In this document: piece by piece, positions 41,341-50,208 of the stretch
Layout of the letters: every line of letters starts with the position of its first letter
Position numbering within the stretch: the stretch's first letter is position 1
Source: DASQWC01 sp035640475
GTDB taxonomy: Bacteria; Actinomycetota; JAICYB01
Direction: 5' to 3'
DNA length: 58,685 nt
Assembly: GCA_035640475.1 (NCBI GenBank)
Contig: DASQWC010000193.1
Span: 1-58,685, forward strand
The notes under the pieces: model-generated
Told to the model about the DNA's origin: nothing
What the model saw: the letters and a program-made list of their open reading frames with translations, nothing else
The model's database searches: none
Translations under genes and position numbers: made by a program

Positions 41341-43952
41341 CGATTGCCGACCTTTTCGCGAACGACCGCGGGCAGAATGCCGCCCTCCCGAAAATAGCGG
41401 AGCTCGGTCTGTGTATCGATGCGCACGCGGGTCTCGACGACGCGCTCGTCGGTCGAGCGGAAGACCACCGGGATGCGCTGACCCGGCTGGATCGACGCGA
41501 GACCGCGGATCTCGACGATCTCGGTTCCTTGCAGGCCGAGGGCCTGCGGCGTGTCGGGGAGTTCGAGGGGAAGGACGCCCATCTGAATGAGGTTCGTCCT
41601 GTGGATGCGCTCGAAGGAGGCGGCCAGGACGGCCCGGGCGCCCAGTAGGAGAGTTCCCTTGGCCGCCCAATCGCGGGAGGAGCCCGTTCCGTACTCGCGG
41701 CCGGCGAGGATCACGAGCGGAACGCCTTCGGCGCGGTAGCGGCCGGCGGCCTCGAAGATCGTGACGACATCGCCGGTCCCGAAGTGGGTCGTGTAGCCGC
41801 CTTCTTTCCCCCGCGCGAGCTCGTTGCGCAGCCGGATGTTCGCGAAGGTTCCGCGGATCATCACTTCATGGTTGCCGCGGCGAGCGCCGTATGAGTTGAA
41901 GTCGCGCCGCTCGACGCCGCGCTCGATGAGGTACTCACCAGCGGGAGCGGTGGCCGGAATCGAACCGGCCGGCGAGATGTGATCCGTCGTCACCGAGTCG
42001 CCCACCAGCACCAGGACGCGTGCATCGACGATGTCGGGGACCGGCTTCGGGTCGAGCTCCATATCCTGGAGGAACGGAGGCTCGGCCAGATACGTCGATT
42101 CCGGATCCCACTCGTACAGGCTGCCTTGCGGGACCTCGAGTGCCTTCCAGCGTTCGTCACCGTCGAAGATGCGCCCGTAGCGGTCCCGATAGTCCTTGGG
42201 GTCCATCGACGACGCAACCGTCCGCGCAATCTCTTCGGATGTCGGCCAGATCTCCCGAAGAAAGACCGGCCTGCCGTCGCCGTCGGTACCGATCGGGTCG
42301 GTCGTGAGGTCGATATCGACGGTTCCCGCAAGCGCGTACGCGACGACGAGCGGCGGCGAAGCCAGGAATTGCATCTTCACCTGCGGGTGAACGCGCCCCT
42401 CGAAGTTCCGGTTGCCCGACAGGACGGCCGCGGTCACGAGCTGCTCGTCGTCGATCGCCCCGGCGATGGGGTCGGGGAGCGGTCCCGAGTTGCCGATGCA
42501 CGTAGTGCATCCGAAGCCGACGGTGTAGAAGCCCAGGGCTTCCAGTGGCTCGTCCAGACCCGCGCTGCGCAAATAGTCGACGACGACGGGGGATCCCGGA
42601 GCAAGGCTCGTCTTGACGGTCGGGCCGACCGACAACCCACGCGCGACGGCGTTGCGAGCGAGCAAGCCTGCGCCGACCATCACGTTTGGGTTGGAGGTGT
42701 TCGTACAGCTCGTGATCGCTGCGATCACGACTGAGCCGTCGGAGAGCTTCGCGCTGCCTCCGTTGAGCTTCACGTCCGTCGAGCCCGGATCGTGGGCAAG
42801 CTCCGTCCTGAAGCGCTTTCCGACGCCGCCGAGCGCGACGCGGTCCTGCGGACGCCGTGGTCCGGCGAGCGACGGCTCGACGGAGCCGAGGTCGAACGAC
42901 AGCGACTCGTTGTAGACGGGCTGCGTCGACTCCTCGTCGAAGAACAGGCCTTGTGCGCGCGCGTATTGCTCGACGAGGTCGATGTGCGCGTCGTCGCGTC
43001 CGCTCGAGCGAAGATAGGAGATCGTCCGGGCGTCGATCGGAAAGATCCCTTCGGTCGCTCCGTACTCCGGCGACATGTTTGAGATCGTTGCCCTGTCGGC
43101 CACCGTGAGCGAGGCAAGGCCGGGCCCGTGGAACTCGACGAATTTGCCGACCACACCGTGAGCGCGCAGCAGCTCGGTGATCGTGAGGACGAGGTCGGTC
43201 GCCGTCGCACCCTCGGGCATGCGGCCGTCGAGATGGACACCGACGATGGTCGGAACGAGCATGCCGATCGGCTCCCCGAGCATGGCCGCTTCGGCCTCGA
43301 TGCCGCCGACGCCCCACCCGAGCACGCCGAGCCCGCCGATCATGGTCGTGTGGGAGTCGGTGCCGAGGAGCGTGTCCGGGTAGGCAACGACCTGGCCGTG
43401 CGGCTGCTCCGTGAAGACGACCGAAGCGAGGAACTCGAGGTTCACTTGGTGGACGATGCCCGCTCCGGGTGGGACGACCCGAAAGCGGTCGAAGGACTGC
43501 TGCGCCCATCGGAGGAACGCGTAGCGCTCGCGGTTGCGTTCGTACTCGCGCTCGACGTTCAGCGCGAACGCCCCGGCCGAGCCGAACGCGTCGACCTGCA
43601 CCGAGTGGTCGATGACGAGGTCGACGGGGATCTTCGGGTTCACCGACTGTGCCGGACCACCGTGGCGCGAGACGGCCGCCCGCAGCGCGGCGAGATCCGC
43701 CACGGCCGGCACTCCGGTCAGATCCTGCAGCAGGACGCGGGCCGGGTAGAAGGGGAATTCCTCGGCAGAGGTTTCCGGGTAGCGCAGGAGCATCTCAATG
43801 TGCTCGGGCGCGGCTCCCTGCCCTTGATGCCGGAGGACGTTCTCGAGGAACACCCGGACGACGAACGGAAGCCGGGCGAGGTCGTCGGCAGGCGCCACGT
43901 CTCCCAACGGCCAGTACGAGACGGACCCTGCTGCAGTTTCGAGCGTGCGGAT
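41337..43952 (-). CDS. acnA: Aconitate hydratase (aconitase A), apparent AUC start
   Basis: This TCA-cycle enzyme interconverts citrate and isocitrate with a 4Fe-4S cluster. Cluster Cys lie in TSCTNTSNP and GFGCTTCIGNSG, and the active-site segment GTDSHTTMIGGLGVLGWGVGG and the C-terminal swivel domain (GREYGTGSSRDWAAKG) are intact. The frame extends upstream of the first usual start (TTG 43907, no ribosome site) to a TGA at 43965 without any ATG, GTG or TTG. An AUC at 43950-43952 begins IRTLETAAGSVSYWPLGDV and has AAAGGAG six bases upstream, so I take it as the start. The 3' end overlaps a STAS gene. Confidence 0.93.
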   Translation of the reverse strand: MRTLETAAGSVSYWPLGDVAPADDLARLPFVVRVFLENVLRHQGQGAAPEHIEMLLRYPETSAEEFPFYPARVLLQDLTGVPAVADLAALRAAVSRHGGPAQSVNPKIPVDLVIDHSVQVDAFGSAGAFALNVEREYERNRERYAFLRWAQQSFDRFRVVPPGAGIVHQVNLEFLASVVFTEQPHGQVVAYPDTLLGTDSHTTMIGGLGVLGWGVGGIEAEAAMLGEPIGMLVPTIVGVHLDGRMPEGATATDLVLTITELLRAHGVVGKFVEFHGPGLASLTVADRATISNMSPEYGATEGIFPIDARTISYLRSSGRDDAHIDLVEQYARAQGLFFDEESTQPVYNESLSFDLGSVEPSLAGPRRPQDRVALGGVGKRFRTELAHDPGSTDVKLNGGSAKLSDGSVVIAAITSCTNTSNPNVMVGAGLLARNAVARGLSVGPTVKTSLAPGSPVVVDYLRSAGLDEPLEALGFYTVGFGCTTCIGNSGPLPDPIAGAIDDEQLVTAAVLSGNRNFEGRVHPQVKMQFLASPPLVVAYALAGTVDIDLTTDPIGTDGDGRPVFLREIWPTSEEIARTVASSMDPKDYRDRYGRIFDGDERWKALEVPQGSLYEWDPESTYLAEPPFLQDMELDPKPVPDIVDARVLVLVGDSVTTDHISPAGSIPATAPAGEYLIERGVERRDFNSYGARRGNHEVMIRGTFANIRLRNELARGKEGGYTTHFGTGDVVTIFEAAGRYRAEGVPLVILAGREYGTGSSRDWAAKGTLLLGARAVLAASFERIHRTNLIQMGVLPLELPDTPQALGLQGTEIVEIRGLASIQPGQRIPVVFRSTDERVVETRVRIDTQTELRYFREGGILPAVVREKVGNR

Positions 43953-43963
43953 GGGCGTCTCCT

Positions 43964-44013
43964 TTCACAGGGGGCGCCTAGGCGCCCCCATTCACAGGGG
44001 GGCGCTTAGGCGC
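43964..44013. repeat. Tandem palindromic repeat between acnA and DUF72 gene
   Basis: Two copies of a unit starting TTCACAGGGGG lie side by side (43964-43989 and 43990-44013). The first contains the perfect 20-bp palindrome GGGGGCGCCTAGGCGCCCCC (43970-43989); the second has GGCGCTTAGGCGCC with two changes. The repeat sits between divergent starts and covers the acnA leader. Confidence 0.75.
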
Positions 44014-44040
44014 CATCCCGCCGCGGGTACCTCAAGCCTA

Positions 44041-44775
44041 ATGATCTTTGTCGGCACGAGCGGCTGGCAGTACGGCGACTGGAGCGGCCGCTTCTACCCG
44101 CGCAACCTTCCTCGATCGCGGTGGCTCGAGTACTTCTCGAACCGGTATCCGACCGTGGAGATCAACAACACCTTCTACCGGCTACCGGGACACGAGGCGT
44201 TTGTCCGCTGGCGGGAGGAATCGGCCGAAGATTTCGTGATCACGATCAAGGCCAGCCGCTACATCACCCACATCCGGCGGCTCCGCGACTGCCGGGACCC
44301 GCTGCGCCTTCTGTGGTCCCGCTGCCGGAGGCTGGGCGACAAGCTCGGCCCGGTGCTCTTTCAGCTCCCGCCCAGGTTCCCCGTGGATGCGGAGCGCCTG
44401 CGCCGGTTCTGTCGCGTCCTGCCCTCCGGGATGCGAGCGGCCTTCGAGTTCCGCGATCGGTCATGGGAGACCGACGAGGTGTTCCAGATCCTGGACGACG
44501 CAGGGGCGGCTTTCGTGTGGGCCGACTCGCCGGGAGCCCGGATCCCTTCCATCGTTACGGGGAGCTGGGCGTACGTCCGGTTCCACGCCGGGTCCAAGCT
44601 GCGACCCGGCTATTCGAGGGCGAAGCTCCGGCGCTGGGCGGACCGGGTCGCCGGGGTCGATGCTGCCGACGTCTTCGCATACTTCAACAACGACGCTGGT
44701 GGAGCGGCACTTCGAGATGCCCAAACGCTCGGGCGCTACCTTCGCGCCCGGACGGCAGGAGTTCGCGCGGCGTGA
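44041..44775 (+). CDS. DUF72 family protein (244 aa)
   Basis: This is a TIM-barrel-like DUF72/YecE protein. It opens IFVGTSGWQYGDWSGRFYP, followed by VEINNTFYRLP, FVITIKASRYITH, LGPVLFQLPPRF, AFEFRDRSWE and YAYFNND-like VFAYFNNDAGG. The function is unknown, although the family is sometimes linked to DNA or nucleotide metabolism. The length is typical. It starts after the palindromic repeats and precedes the oxidase operon by 66 bp. Confidence 0.93.
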   Translation: MIFVGTSGWQYGDWSGRFYPRNLPRSRWLEYFSNRYPTVEINNTFYRLPGHEAFVRWREESAEDFVITIKASRYITHIRRLRDCRDPLRLLWSRCRRLGDKLGPVLFQLPPRFPVDAERLRRFCRVLPSGMRAAFEFRDRSWETDEVFQILDDAGAAFVWADSPGARIPSIVTGSWAYVRFHAGSKLRPGYSRAKLRRWADRVAGVDAADVFAYFNNDAGGAALRDAQTLGRYLRARTAGVRAA

Positions 44776-44841
44776 GCAGAAGGTCGTCCCACCACTGAGA
44801 GAGTTGACGCCTGCGGCGGTCTGCCTACAGGCTCTTCCCCG

Positions 44842-45864
44842 GTGAAGACCAGGAGACTTTCTCTCCTTGCGGCCGTCGCATTCCTCGCCGTTTTCGCCGG
44901 GGCATGCGCACCGAACGCACCCCTCGACAGCCTGCGGCCGGCCGGGCCGATCGCGCGACAGATCGACGGGCTCTGGAAGATCGTCTTCTGGGCCGCGGTG
45001 TTGGTGTTCGTCCTGGTCGAGGGACTGCTTGTCGTCGCCCTCGTGAAGTTCCGCCGGCGCAAGGGGGACGATGAGAACCCGACCCAGACCCACGGCAACA
45101 CCCCGCTCGAGATCGCATGGACGATCGCCCCTGCGCTCATCCTGGGCGTGCTGGCCGTCCCGACCGTGCTCACGATCTTCGCGCTCGCGCGCGAGCGTCC
45201 CAACTCAATGCACGTCGACGTCACGGGGCAGCAGTGGTGGTGGCGCTACGACTACAAAGACGAAAAAGTCGTCACGGCAAACGAGCTGCACATCCCCACC
45301 GGACGACCGATCCGCCTGGCGCTGCACTCGGCCGACATCATTCACAGCTTCTGGGTGCCTCGCCTCGGCGGAAAGCAGGACGTCGTCCCGGGCCGGACGA
45401 ACCACGTCACGATCCAGGCCGACCGCCCGGGAGAGTACGCGGGCACGTGCGTCGAGTACTGCGGCTTGTCCCACGCGAACATGCGCCTGAAGGTGTTCGC
45501 TCATGATCCGGACGACTTCGAGCAATGGATCGAGGAACAGCGTGCCGACGCCGTCCGTCCACGCAGCGGCCTGGCTCTCAGGGGCGAGCGAATCTTCCAG
45601 CGGCAGCAATGTGTCACGTGCCATACGTTGCGCTTCGACGGATCAAAGGCCGAAGGAACGACTGCTCCCGATCTCACACACTTCGCTTCGCGAACCTCGT
45701 TTGCCGGCGCGATCTTCGAACGAACCAACGAGAAGCTGACTGAGTGGCTGCGCGACGCGCCCGCGCAAAAGCCCGGATCGAAGATGCCCGCCGGTATTGC
45801 GGCGATGGGACTGTCCGAAGAGGACATCGAGGCCCTCGTCGTCTATCTGCAGAGCCTGCGATGA
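44842..45864 (+). CDS. ctaC: Cytochrome c oxidase subunit II with fused cytochrome c (340 aa)
   Basis: A lipoprotein-type signal (FLAVFAGAC) is followed by two membrane helices (about 50-70 and 93-113), the aromatic QQWWWRYDY and the CuA site (CVEYCGLSHANM plus His in IIHSFW). The C-terminal 100 residues are a cytochrome c domain with CVTCH and a Met ligand near KMPAG. Such a fusion is the mark of a caa3-type oxidase. It is the first gene of the ctaCDEF operon, and its GTG start lacks a strong ribosome site. Confidence 0.96.
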   Translation: MKTRRLSLLAAVAFLAVFAGACAPNAPLDSLRPAGPIARQIDGLWKIVFWAAVLVFVLVEGLLVVALVKFRRRKGDDENPTQTHGNTPLEIAWTIAPALILGVLAVPTVLTIFALARERPNSMHVDVTGQQWWWRYDYKDEKVVTANELHIPTGRPIRLALHSADIIHSFWVPRLGGKQDVVPGRTNHVTIQADRPGEYAGTCVEYCGLSHANMRLKVFAHDPDDFEQWIEEQRADAVRPRSGLALRGERIFQRQQCVTCHTLRFDGSKAEGTTAPDLTHFASRTSFAGAIFERTNEKLTEWLRDAPAQKPGSKMPAGIAAMGLSEEDIEALVVYLQSLR

Positions 45865-45906
45865 TCTTCAGGATGGAGCGGAGCGACTCCCTGTGATGAG
45901 CGACTG

Positions 45907-47793
45907 ATGGCGGTCTCAGAAGCACTTCCTCAGGTCTCGGACGCCCCGGGTCCGTTCCGTCGTCCGAGCTCCACGAAAGGCATCCTCGGCTGGCTGACGA
46001 CCGTCGACCACAAGCGCATCGGGATCCTGTACGGCGTCACGGCCTTCATCTTCTTCCTCATCGGTGGGTCCGAAGCCCTGTTGCTCCGTCTGCAGCTCGC
46101 GCGTCCGGACGGCACCGTGCTGGACGCCGAGACGTACAACCGGATGTTCACGATGCACGGCATCACGATGATCTTCTTCGTCGTCATGCCGCTCGGAGCG
46201 GCGTTCTTCAACTACTTGATCCCGCTTATGATCGGCGCGCGCGACGTCGCGTTCCCCCGCCTGAACGCCTTCAGCTATTGGGTGTTCCTCTTCGGCGGCA
46301 TCTTCGTCTATTCGAGCTTCTTCCTCGGCGGCGCACCCGACTGCGGCTGGTTCTGCTACGCGAATCTCTCGACCCAGGGCCTGCCGAGCACGACTGGGGT
46401 CACATTCTTCGCGCTCGGGTTACAGATCACCGGTGTGGCCTCCCTTGTTGCCTCGGTGAACTTCGTTACGACGATCATCAACCTCCGGGCGCCCGGCATG
46501 AGCTTCTTCAAGATGCCCATGTTCATCTGGATGACGCTCGTCGTGAACTTCCTCCTCCTGTTCGCGATGCCCGTCATCGCCGTCGCGCTATTCCAGCTCA
46601 TGTTCGACACGATGTTCGGGACGAATTTCTTCAATCCCGCTGCCGGCGGCGATCCGGTCCTCTGGCAGCACATGTTCTGGCTGTTCGGACACCCCGAGGT
46701 CTACATCCTCATCTTGCCGGCGATGGGCATCGTGTCCGAAGTCCTGCCGACGTTCGCGCGCAAGCCGCTGTTCGGCTACGCATTCGTGGCCTTCTCGGGC
46801 ATAGCGATCGGCTTCATGGGCTGGGGCGTGTGGGCGCATCACATGTTCGCCGCGGGGCTCGGCCCGGTTGCGAACTCCGCCTTCGCCGTCTCGACCATGT
46901 TCATCGCCGTCCCGACGGGAGTGAAGATCTTCAACTGGCTCGGTACGGTGTGGGGCGGCAAGATCCGCTTGACGACGCCGATGCTCTTCTCGATCGGCTT
47001 CGTAACGCTGTTCATCATCGGCGGCTTGTCGGGCGTCACGCACGCGATCGTTCCGGCCGACTACCAGCAGACCGACACGTACTACATCGTCGCTCACTTC
47101 CATTACGTGCTCTTTACCGGTGCGGTCTTCGGATTGTTCTCCGGGATCTACTACTGGTGGCCGAAGATCACCGGGAAGCTGCTGAGCGAACGCATCGGGA
47201 AGGTCCACTTCTGGCTGATGTTCATCGGCGGCAATCTCACCTTCGGGCCGATGCATGTGCTCGGCCTGCAGGGCATGTCGCGCCGCTACTACACATATCC
47301 GAAGGGCCAAGGTTTCGACTTCTGGAATGCAATCGCGACGCTGGGTGCATTCACCATCGCGCTCTCGATCGTCGTGTTCATCGGCAACGTGCTGTACACG
47401 CGCAAGCGCGGCCGGGACGCCGGGAACGACCCGTGGGACGCGCGGACGCTCGAGTGGTCGATCCCATCGCCCCCACCGCACTACAACTTCGCCGAGATCC
47501 CGACGGTCACCGAACGCGACGACTGGTGGCACCACAAGTACACGGAGGACGAGGCGGGGAAGCCGGTGCCGGTCGTCGCCGGAGGACAGAACGGCGATGC
47601 GCCCGACGAAGGCGACGGCGAGCACGACGAGCACGAGCCGCACATGCCGAAGCCGTCCTACTGGCCTCTCGTCGCGTCCGCGTCGTTGCCTCTCGTTGCC
47701 TACGGCTTGATGTTCCAGTGGGTCCTCATCCCCGTCGGTGTGATCACGTTGCTCGTCGGCGTGTACGGCTGGGGACTGGAGCCGGTGGAGTAG
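45907..47793 (+). CDS. ctaD: Cytochrome c oxidase subunit I (628 aa)
   Basis: This is the catalytic haem-copper subunit with 12 or more membrane helices. Visible ligands are MHGITMIFFVVMP (haem a), the CuB site HPEVYILILP with the cross-linked Tyr, and AHFHYVLFTG (haem a3). An extra C-terminal part includes a His/Asp/Glu-rich segment (EGDGEHDEHEPHMPK) before two more helices, which probably correspond to subunit III-like or IV-like extensions seen in actinobacteria. It reduces O2 and pumps protons. The next gene begins 2 bp after its stop. Confidence 0.97.
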   Translation: MAVSEALPQVSDAPGPFRRPSSTKGILGWLTTVDHKRIGILYGVTAFIFFLIGGSEALLLRLQLARPDGTVLDAETYNRMFTMHGITMIFFVVMPLGAAFFNYLIPLMIGARDVAFPRLNAFSYWVFLFGGIFVYSSFFLGGAPDCGWFCYANLSTQGLPSTTGVTFFALGLQITGVASLVASVNFVTTIINLRAPGMSFFKMPMFIWMTLVVNFLLLFAMPVIAVALFQLMFDTMFGTNFFNPAAGGDPVLWQHMFWLFGHPEVYILILPAMGIVSEVLPTFARKPLFGYAFVAFSGIAIGFMGWGVWAHHMFAAGLGPVANSAFAVSTMFIAVPTGVKIFNWLGTVWGGKIRLTTPMLFSIGFVTLFIIGGLSGVTHAIVPADYQQTDTYYIVAHFHYVLFTGAVFGLFSGIYYWWPKITGKLLSERIGKVHFWLMFIGGNLTFGPMHVLGLQGMSRRYYTYPKGQGFDFWNAIATLGAFTIALSIVVFIGNVLYTRKRGRDAGNDPWDARTLEWSIPSPPPHYNFAEIPTVTERDDWWHHKYTEDEAGKPVPVVAGGQNGDAPDEGDGEHDEHEPHMPKPSYWPLVASASLPLVAYGLMFQWVLIPVGVITLLVGVYGWGLEPVE

Positions 47794-47795
47794 CC

Positions 47796-48413
47796 ATGAC
47801 CGAAGCGGCGACCGTTGAGCACGAAGAGCACGGGGGCGGCGCGCACTACACCGCGACCGGTCTCGACAACCGGAAGCTCGCGATGTGGGGTTTCCTCGGC
47901 TCCGAGTGCCTGCTCTTCGGCGCGCTGATCTCGGCGTACCTGCTCTATCGCGGTCGTGGAACCGGGACGAAGCCGATCGACGTGTACGACATTCCGTACA
48001 CGTCGGTGAGCTCCTTCGTGCTCCTTATGAGCTCGCTGACGATGGTGCTCGCGCTCTCCGCGCTTCAGCGACGCGACGAACGGCAGTCGCGCGTGTGGCT
48101 GACGGCGACGGCTCTGCTCGGGATGACGTTCATCGGGGGGCAGGTCTACGAATTCACCGTCTTCGTCCACGAGGGCGTGTCGCTGACGGCGAACCCGGCG
48201 TCGAGCGCATTCTTCGTCCTGACCGGCTTCCACGGCACGCACGTCACGCTCGGCATCATCATGTTGCTCTCACTGGTCGGCATGTCGCTGGCCGGGAAGC
48301 TGAAGCCGGAGAACAGCCTCGTCCTCGAACTGGTCGGTTTGTACTGGCACTTCGTCGACATCGTGTGGGTCGTCATCTTCACCGTCGTCTATCTGATGCC
48401 CGGGCCGTCGTAA
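47796..48413 (+). CDS. ctaE: Cytochrome c oxidase subunit III (205 aa)
   Basis: This is a membrane protein with five helices and family motifs GFLGSECLLFGALISAYLLYR, GFHGTHVTLGIIML and GLYWHFVDIVWVVIFTVVYL. It stabilises subunit I and its proton uptake. The N-terminus carries a short His-rich stretch (VEHEEHGGGAHY). The stop overlaps the ATG of the next gene by 1 bp (TAATG). Confidence 0.96.
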   Translation: MTEAATVEHEEHGGGAHYTATGLDNRKLAMWGFLGSECLLFGALISAYLLYRGRGTGTKPIDVYDIPYTSVSSFVLLMSSLTMVLALSALQRRDERQSRVWLTATALLGMTFIGGQVYEFTVFVHEGVSLTANPASSAFFVLTGFHGTHVTLGIIMLLSLVGMSLAGKLKPENSLVLELVGLYWHFVDIVWVVIFTVVYLMPGPS

Positions 48414-48739
48414 TGAGCACCGAAGGGCACGTCGCCGACCATGACACCCACGAGCGCCCACATCCCGGGCCGGGCGAGTACATCAAGATCGCAGTCATCC
48501 TCGCGATCGTCACGGCGATCGAGGTCGCCGCGTATTACGTCACGGGTCTTCCGAACAGCGTCCTCTCCGCGTCGCTGCTGATCATGATGGTCATCAAGTT
48601 CTCGCTCGTCGGTCTGTGGTTCATGCATCTGCGCTTCGACAGCAAGGTCTTTCGGCGGCTGTTCGTCTCGGGGATCATCCTGGCCGTGGCGGTGTACACG
48701 ATCGCCATGAGCACGCTCGGTCTCCTGGTCGGTGACTAG
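48413..48739 (+). CDS. ctaF: Cytochrome c oxidase subunit IV (108 aa)
   Basis: This small membrane protein has three helices (KIAVILAIVTAIEVAAYYV, SLLIMMVIKFSLVGLWFMHL, LFVSGIILAVAVYTIAM), the pattern of caa3/bo3 subunit IV. The His-rich N-terminus (EGHVADHDTHERPH) is cytoplasmic. It completes the oxidase core encoded by ctaCDEF. Confidence 0.93.
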   Translation: MSTEGHVADHDTHERPHPGPGEYIKIAVILAIVTAIEVAAYYVTGLPNSVLSASLLIMMVIKFSLVGLWFMHLRFDSKVFRRLFVSGIILAVAVYTIAMSTLGLLVGD

Positions 48740-48741
48740 AC

Positions 48742-49578
48742 ATGCCGGCCTGGCATTTGCATCCGGACGTGCTGCTCCTGGTCGGCACGCTGGCTGGAGG
48801 CTATGCGTGGGCCGTCCGCCGCGTCGGTCCGTCCAAGGTCCACCCGATCGAGCGGGTCGTCACGCGCCGCCAGGTGCTGGCATTCAGCGCCGGAGTGCTG
48901 AACATCTTCGTTTCGGCATCCTGGCCCATCCACGACATCGCGGAGGGGCGCCTGTATTCGGTCCACATGATGCAGCATCTGCTGTTGAGCCTCGTCGCGC
49001 CGCCGCTGCTCCTGATCGGGACGCCGGCATGGATGCTGCGGTGGGTCCTGGGAAAGCCGGGCCTCGCTCTTGCCAAGTTTGTGACGCGTCCGTTGATTGC
49101 GCTCGTCCTGTTCAACGGCGTCATCGCCGCGCTGCACATTCCTGCGGTCGTCGAGCTCACCGCGACGTCGGAGCCATTTCACTTCGGTGCGCATACGGTC
49201 CTGGTCCTGACGGCCTTTTGTATGTGGTCACCGGTGCTCAATCCGCTCATCGAGCTTCCGAAGCTCTCCTATCCGGCGCGGATGGTCTACCTGTTCCTCC
49301 AATCGCTGGTCCCCACGGTCCCGGCATCGTTCCTCACCTTCGGCAATACGGTCATGTACCGCGTGTACGCCGAAGGGCCGCACCTGTGGGGGATCTCGCC
49401 GCTGACGGACCAGCGCGCGGCCGGTCTGCTCATGAAGCTGGTGGGCGGCTTTCTGCTGTGGAGCGTGATCGCCTGGTATTTCTTCAAGTGGTTCATGACC
49501 GAAGAGCGTGAAGGGGTCGACGTGCTGGAGTGGAGCAAGCTCGAGGGTGACCTGAACCGGCTGGAGCTCACGACGTGA
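48742..49578 (+). CDS. ctaG: CtaG-like caa3 oxidase copper assembly protein (278 aa)
   Basis: This polytopic protein of the cytochrome c oxidase assembly (caa3_CtaG) family has about seven helices with conserved WPIHDIAEGRLYSVHMMQHLLLS, AALHIP and FHFGAHTVLV; the His and Met residues could handle copper. It starts 2 bp after ctaF, as expected for an assembly factor made with its enzyme. Its end overlaps the cupredoxin gene by 4 bp. Confidence 0.92.
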   Translation: MPAWHLHPDVLLLVGTLAGGYAWAVRRVGPSKVHPIERVVTRRQVLAFSAGVLNIFVSASWPIHDIAEGRLYSVHMMQHLLLSLVAPPLLLIGTPAWMLRWVLGKPGLALAKFVTRPLIALVLFNGVIAALHIPAVVELTATSEPFHFGAHTVLVLTAFCMWSPVLNPLIELPKLSYPARMVYLFLQSLVPTVPASFLTFGNTVMYRVYAEGPHLWGISPLTDQRAAGLLMKLVGGFLLWSVIAWYFFKWFMTEEREGVDVLEWSKLEGDLNRLELTT

Positions 49579-50204
49579 ACCAAGACCTGCGGGAGCGCGC
49601 GCTCCTTCCGGTCCTGATCCCGATCGTCGCGATCATCGCAACGGAGGTCTTGGTGTTCAGCATGTCGCGGGTTCTGCTTGCTGCGGGGGAGCAGGGCGCA
49701 GTTGTCATCGCGCTCGGCGTCTCCGTCGCCATCCTCGTCGGATCGGCTGCCGTCGCCGCGAACAAGCGTACGCGGACGGCATCGGTTCTGGGTCTCGTGA
49801 CCGTCGTCGGACTGGTGGCCGTGGCCGCGGGTGCGGTCGCGATGCAGCGAGGTCCCGCATACGAGCGCGAGGAAGCCGCGAACCTCCCCGAGATCGAGGT
49901 GTCGGCGAACAACCTCGCGTTCGATACGAAGACGCTCGAGCTCGCTCCGTCGGGAGCCGAGATCCATTTCGAGAACGCCGACAGCCAGCCGCACAACATC
50001 GCGATCTATCCGAGCGCCTCCGAGCTCAACGAACCACTGTTCAAGGGCGACATCGTTCCGGCGGGGCAGAAGACCGTGTACAAGGTCGGAAAGAATGCAC
50101 CGGGCGAGTATTACTTCCAGTGCGACGTGCACCCGACGATGAACGGCAAGGCCGTCGTCGAACAGGGGGCCGGGTCGGCCGAACACGAAGGCGCGCACGG
50201 CTGA
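49575..50204 (+). CDS. Membrane-anchored cupredoxin (209 aa)
   Basis: Three hydrophobic helices (about 10-30, 40-60, 68-88) are followed by a blue-copper domain (about 105-195). The copper ligands are the His in SQPHNIAIY, and the Cys, His and Met in FQCDVHPTMNG, a complete type-1 site. It probably passes electrons to, or copper into, the neighbouring caa3 oxidase. The GTG start overlaps ctaG (GTGA). The His-rich end (EHEGAHG) may also bind metal. Confidence 0.88.
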   Translation: MNQDLRERALLPVLIPIVAIIATEVLVFSMSRVLLAAGEQGAVVIALGVSVAILVGSAAVAANKRTRTASVLGLVTVVGLVAVAAGAVAMQRGPAYEREEAANLPEIEVSANNLAFDTKTLELAPSGAEIHFENADSQPHNIAIYPSASELNEPLFKGDIVPAGQKTVYKVGKNAPGEYYFQCDVHPTMNGKAVVEQGAGSAEHEGAHG

Positions 50205-50208
50205 TCCT

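Noticed and set aside
42157..43509. 450-codon minus-strand frame inside acnA
   Set aside because: Arg-rich shadow of aconitase in another frame, with no family features.
46278..48413. Long 711-codon frame overlapping ctaD and ctaE
   Set aside because: It is an Arg/His-rich out-of-frame reading of ctaD that only becomes genuine at ctaE (47796).
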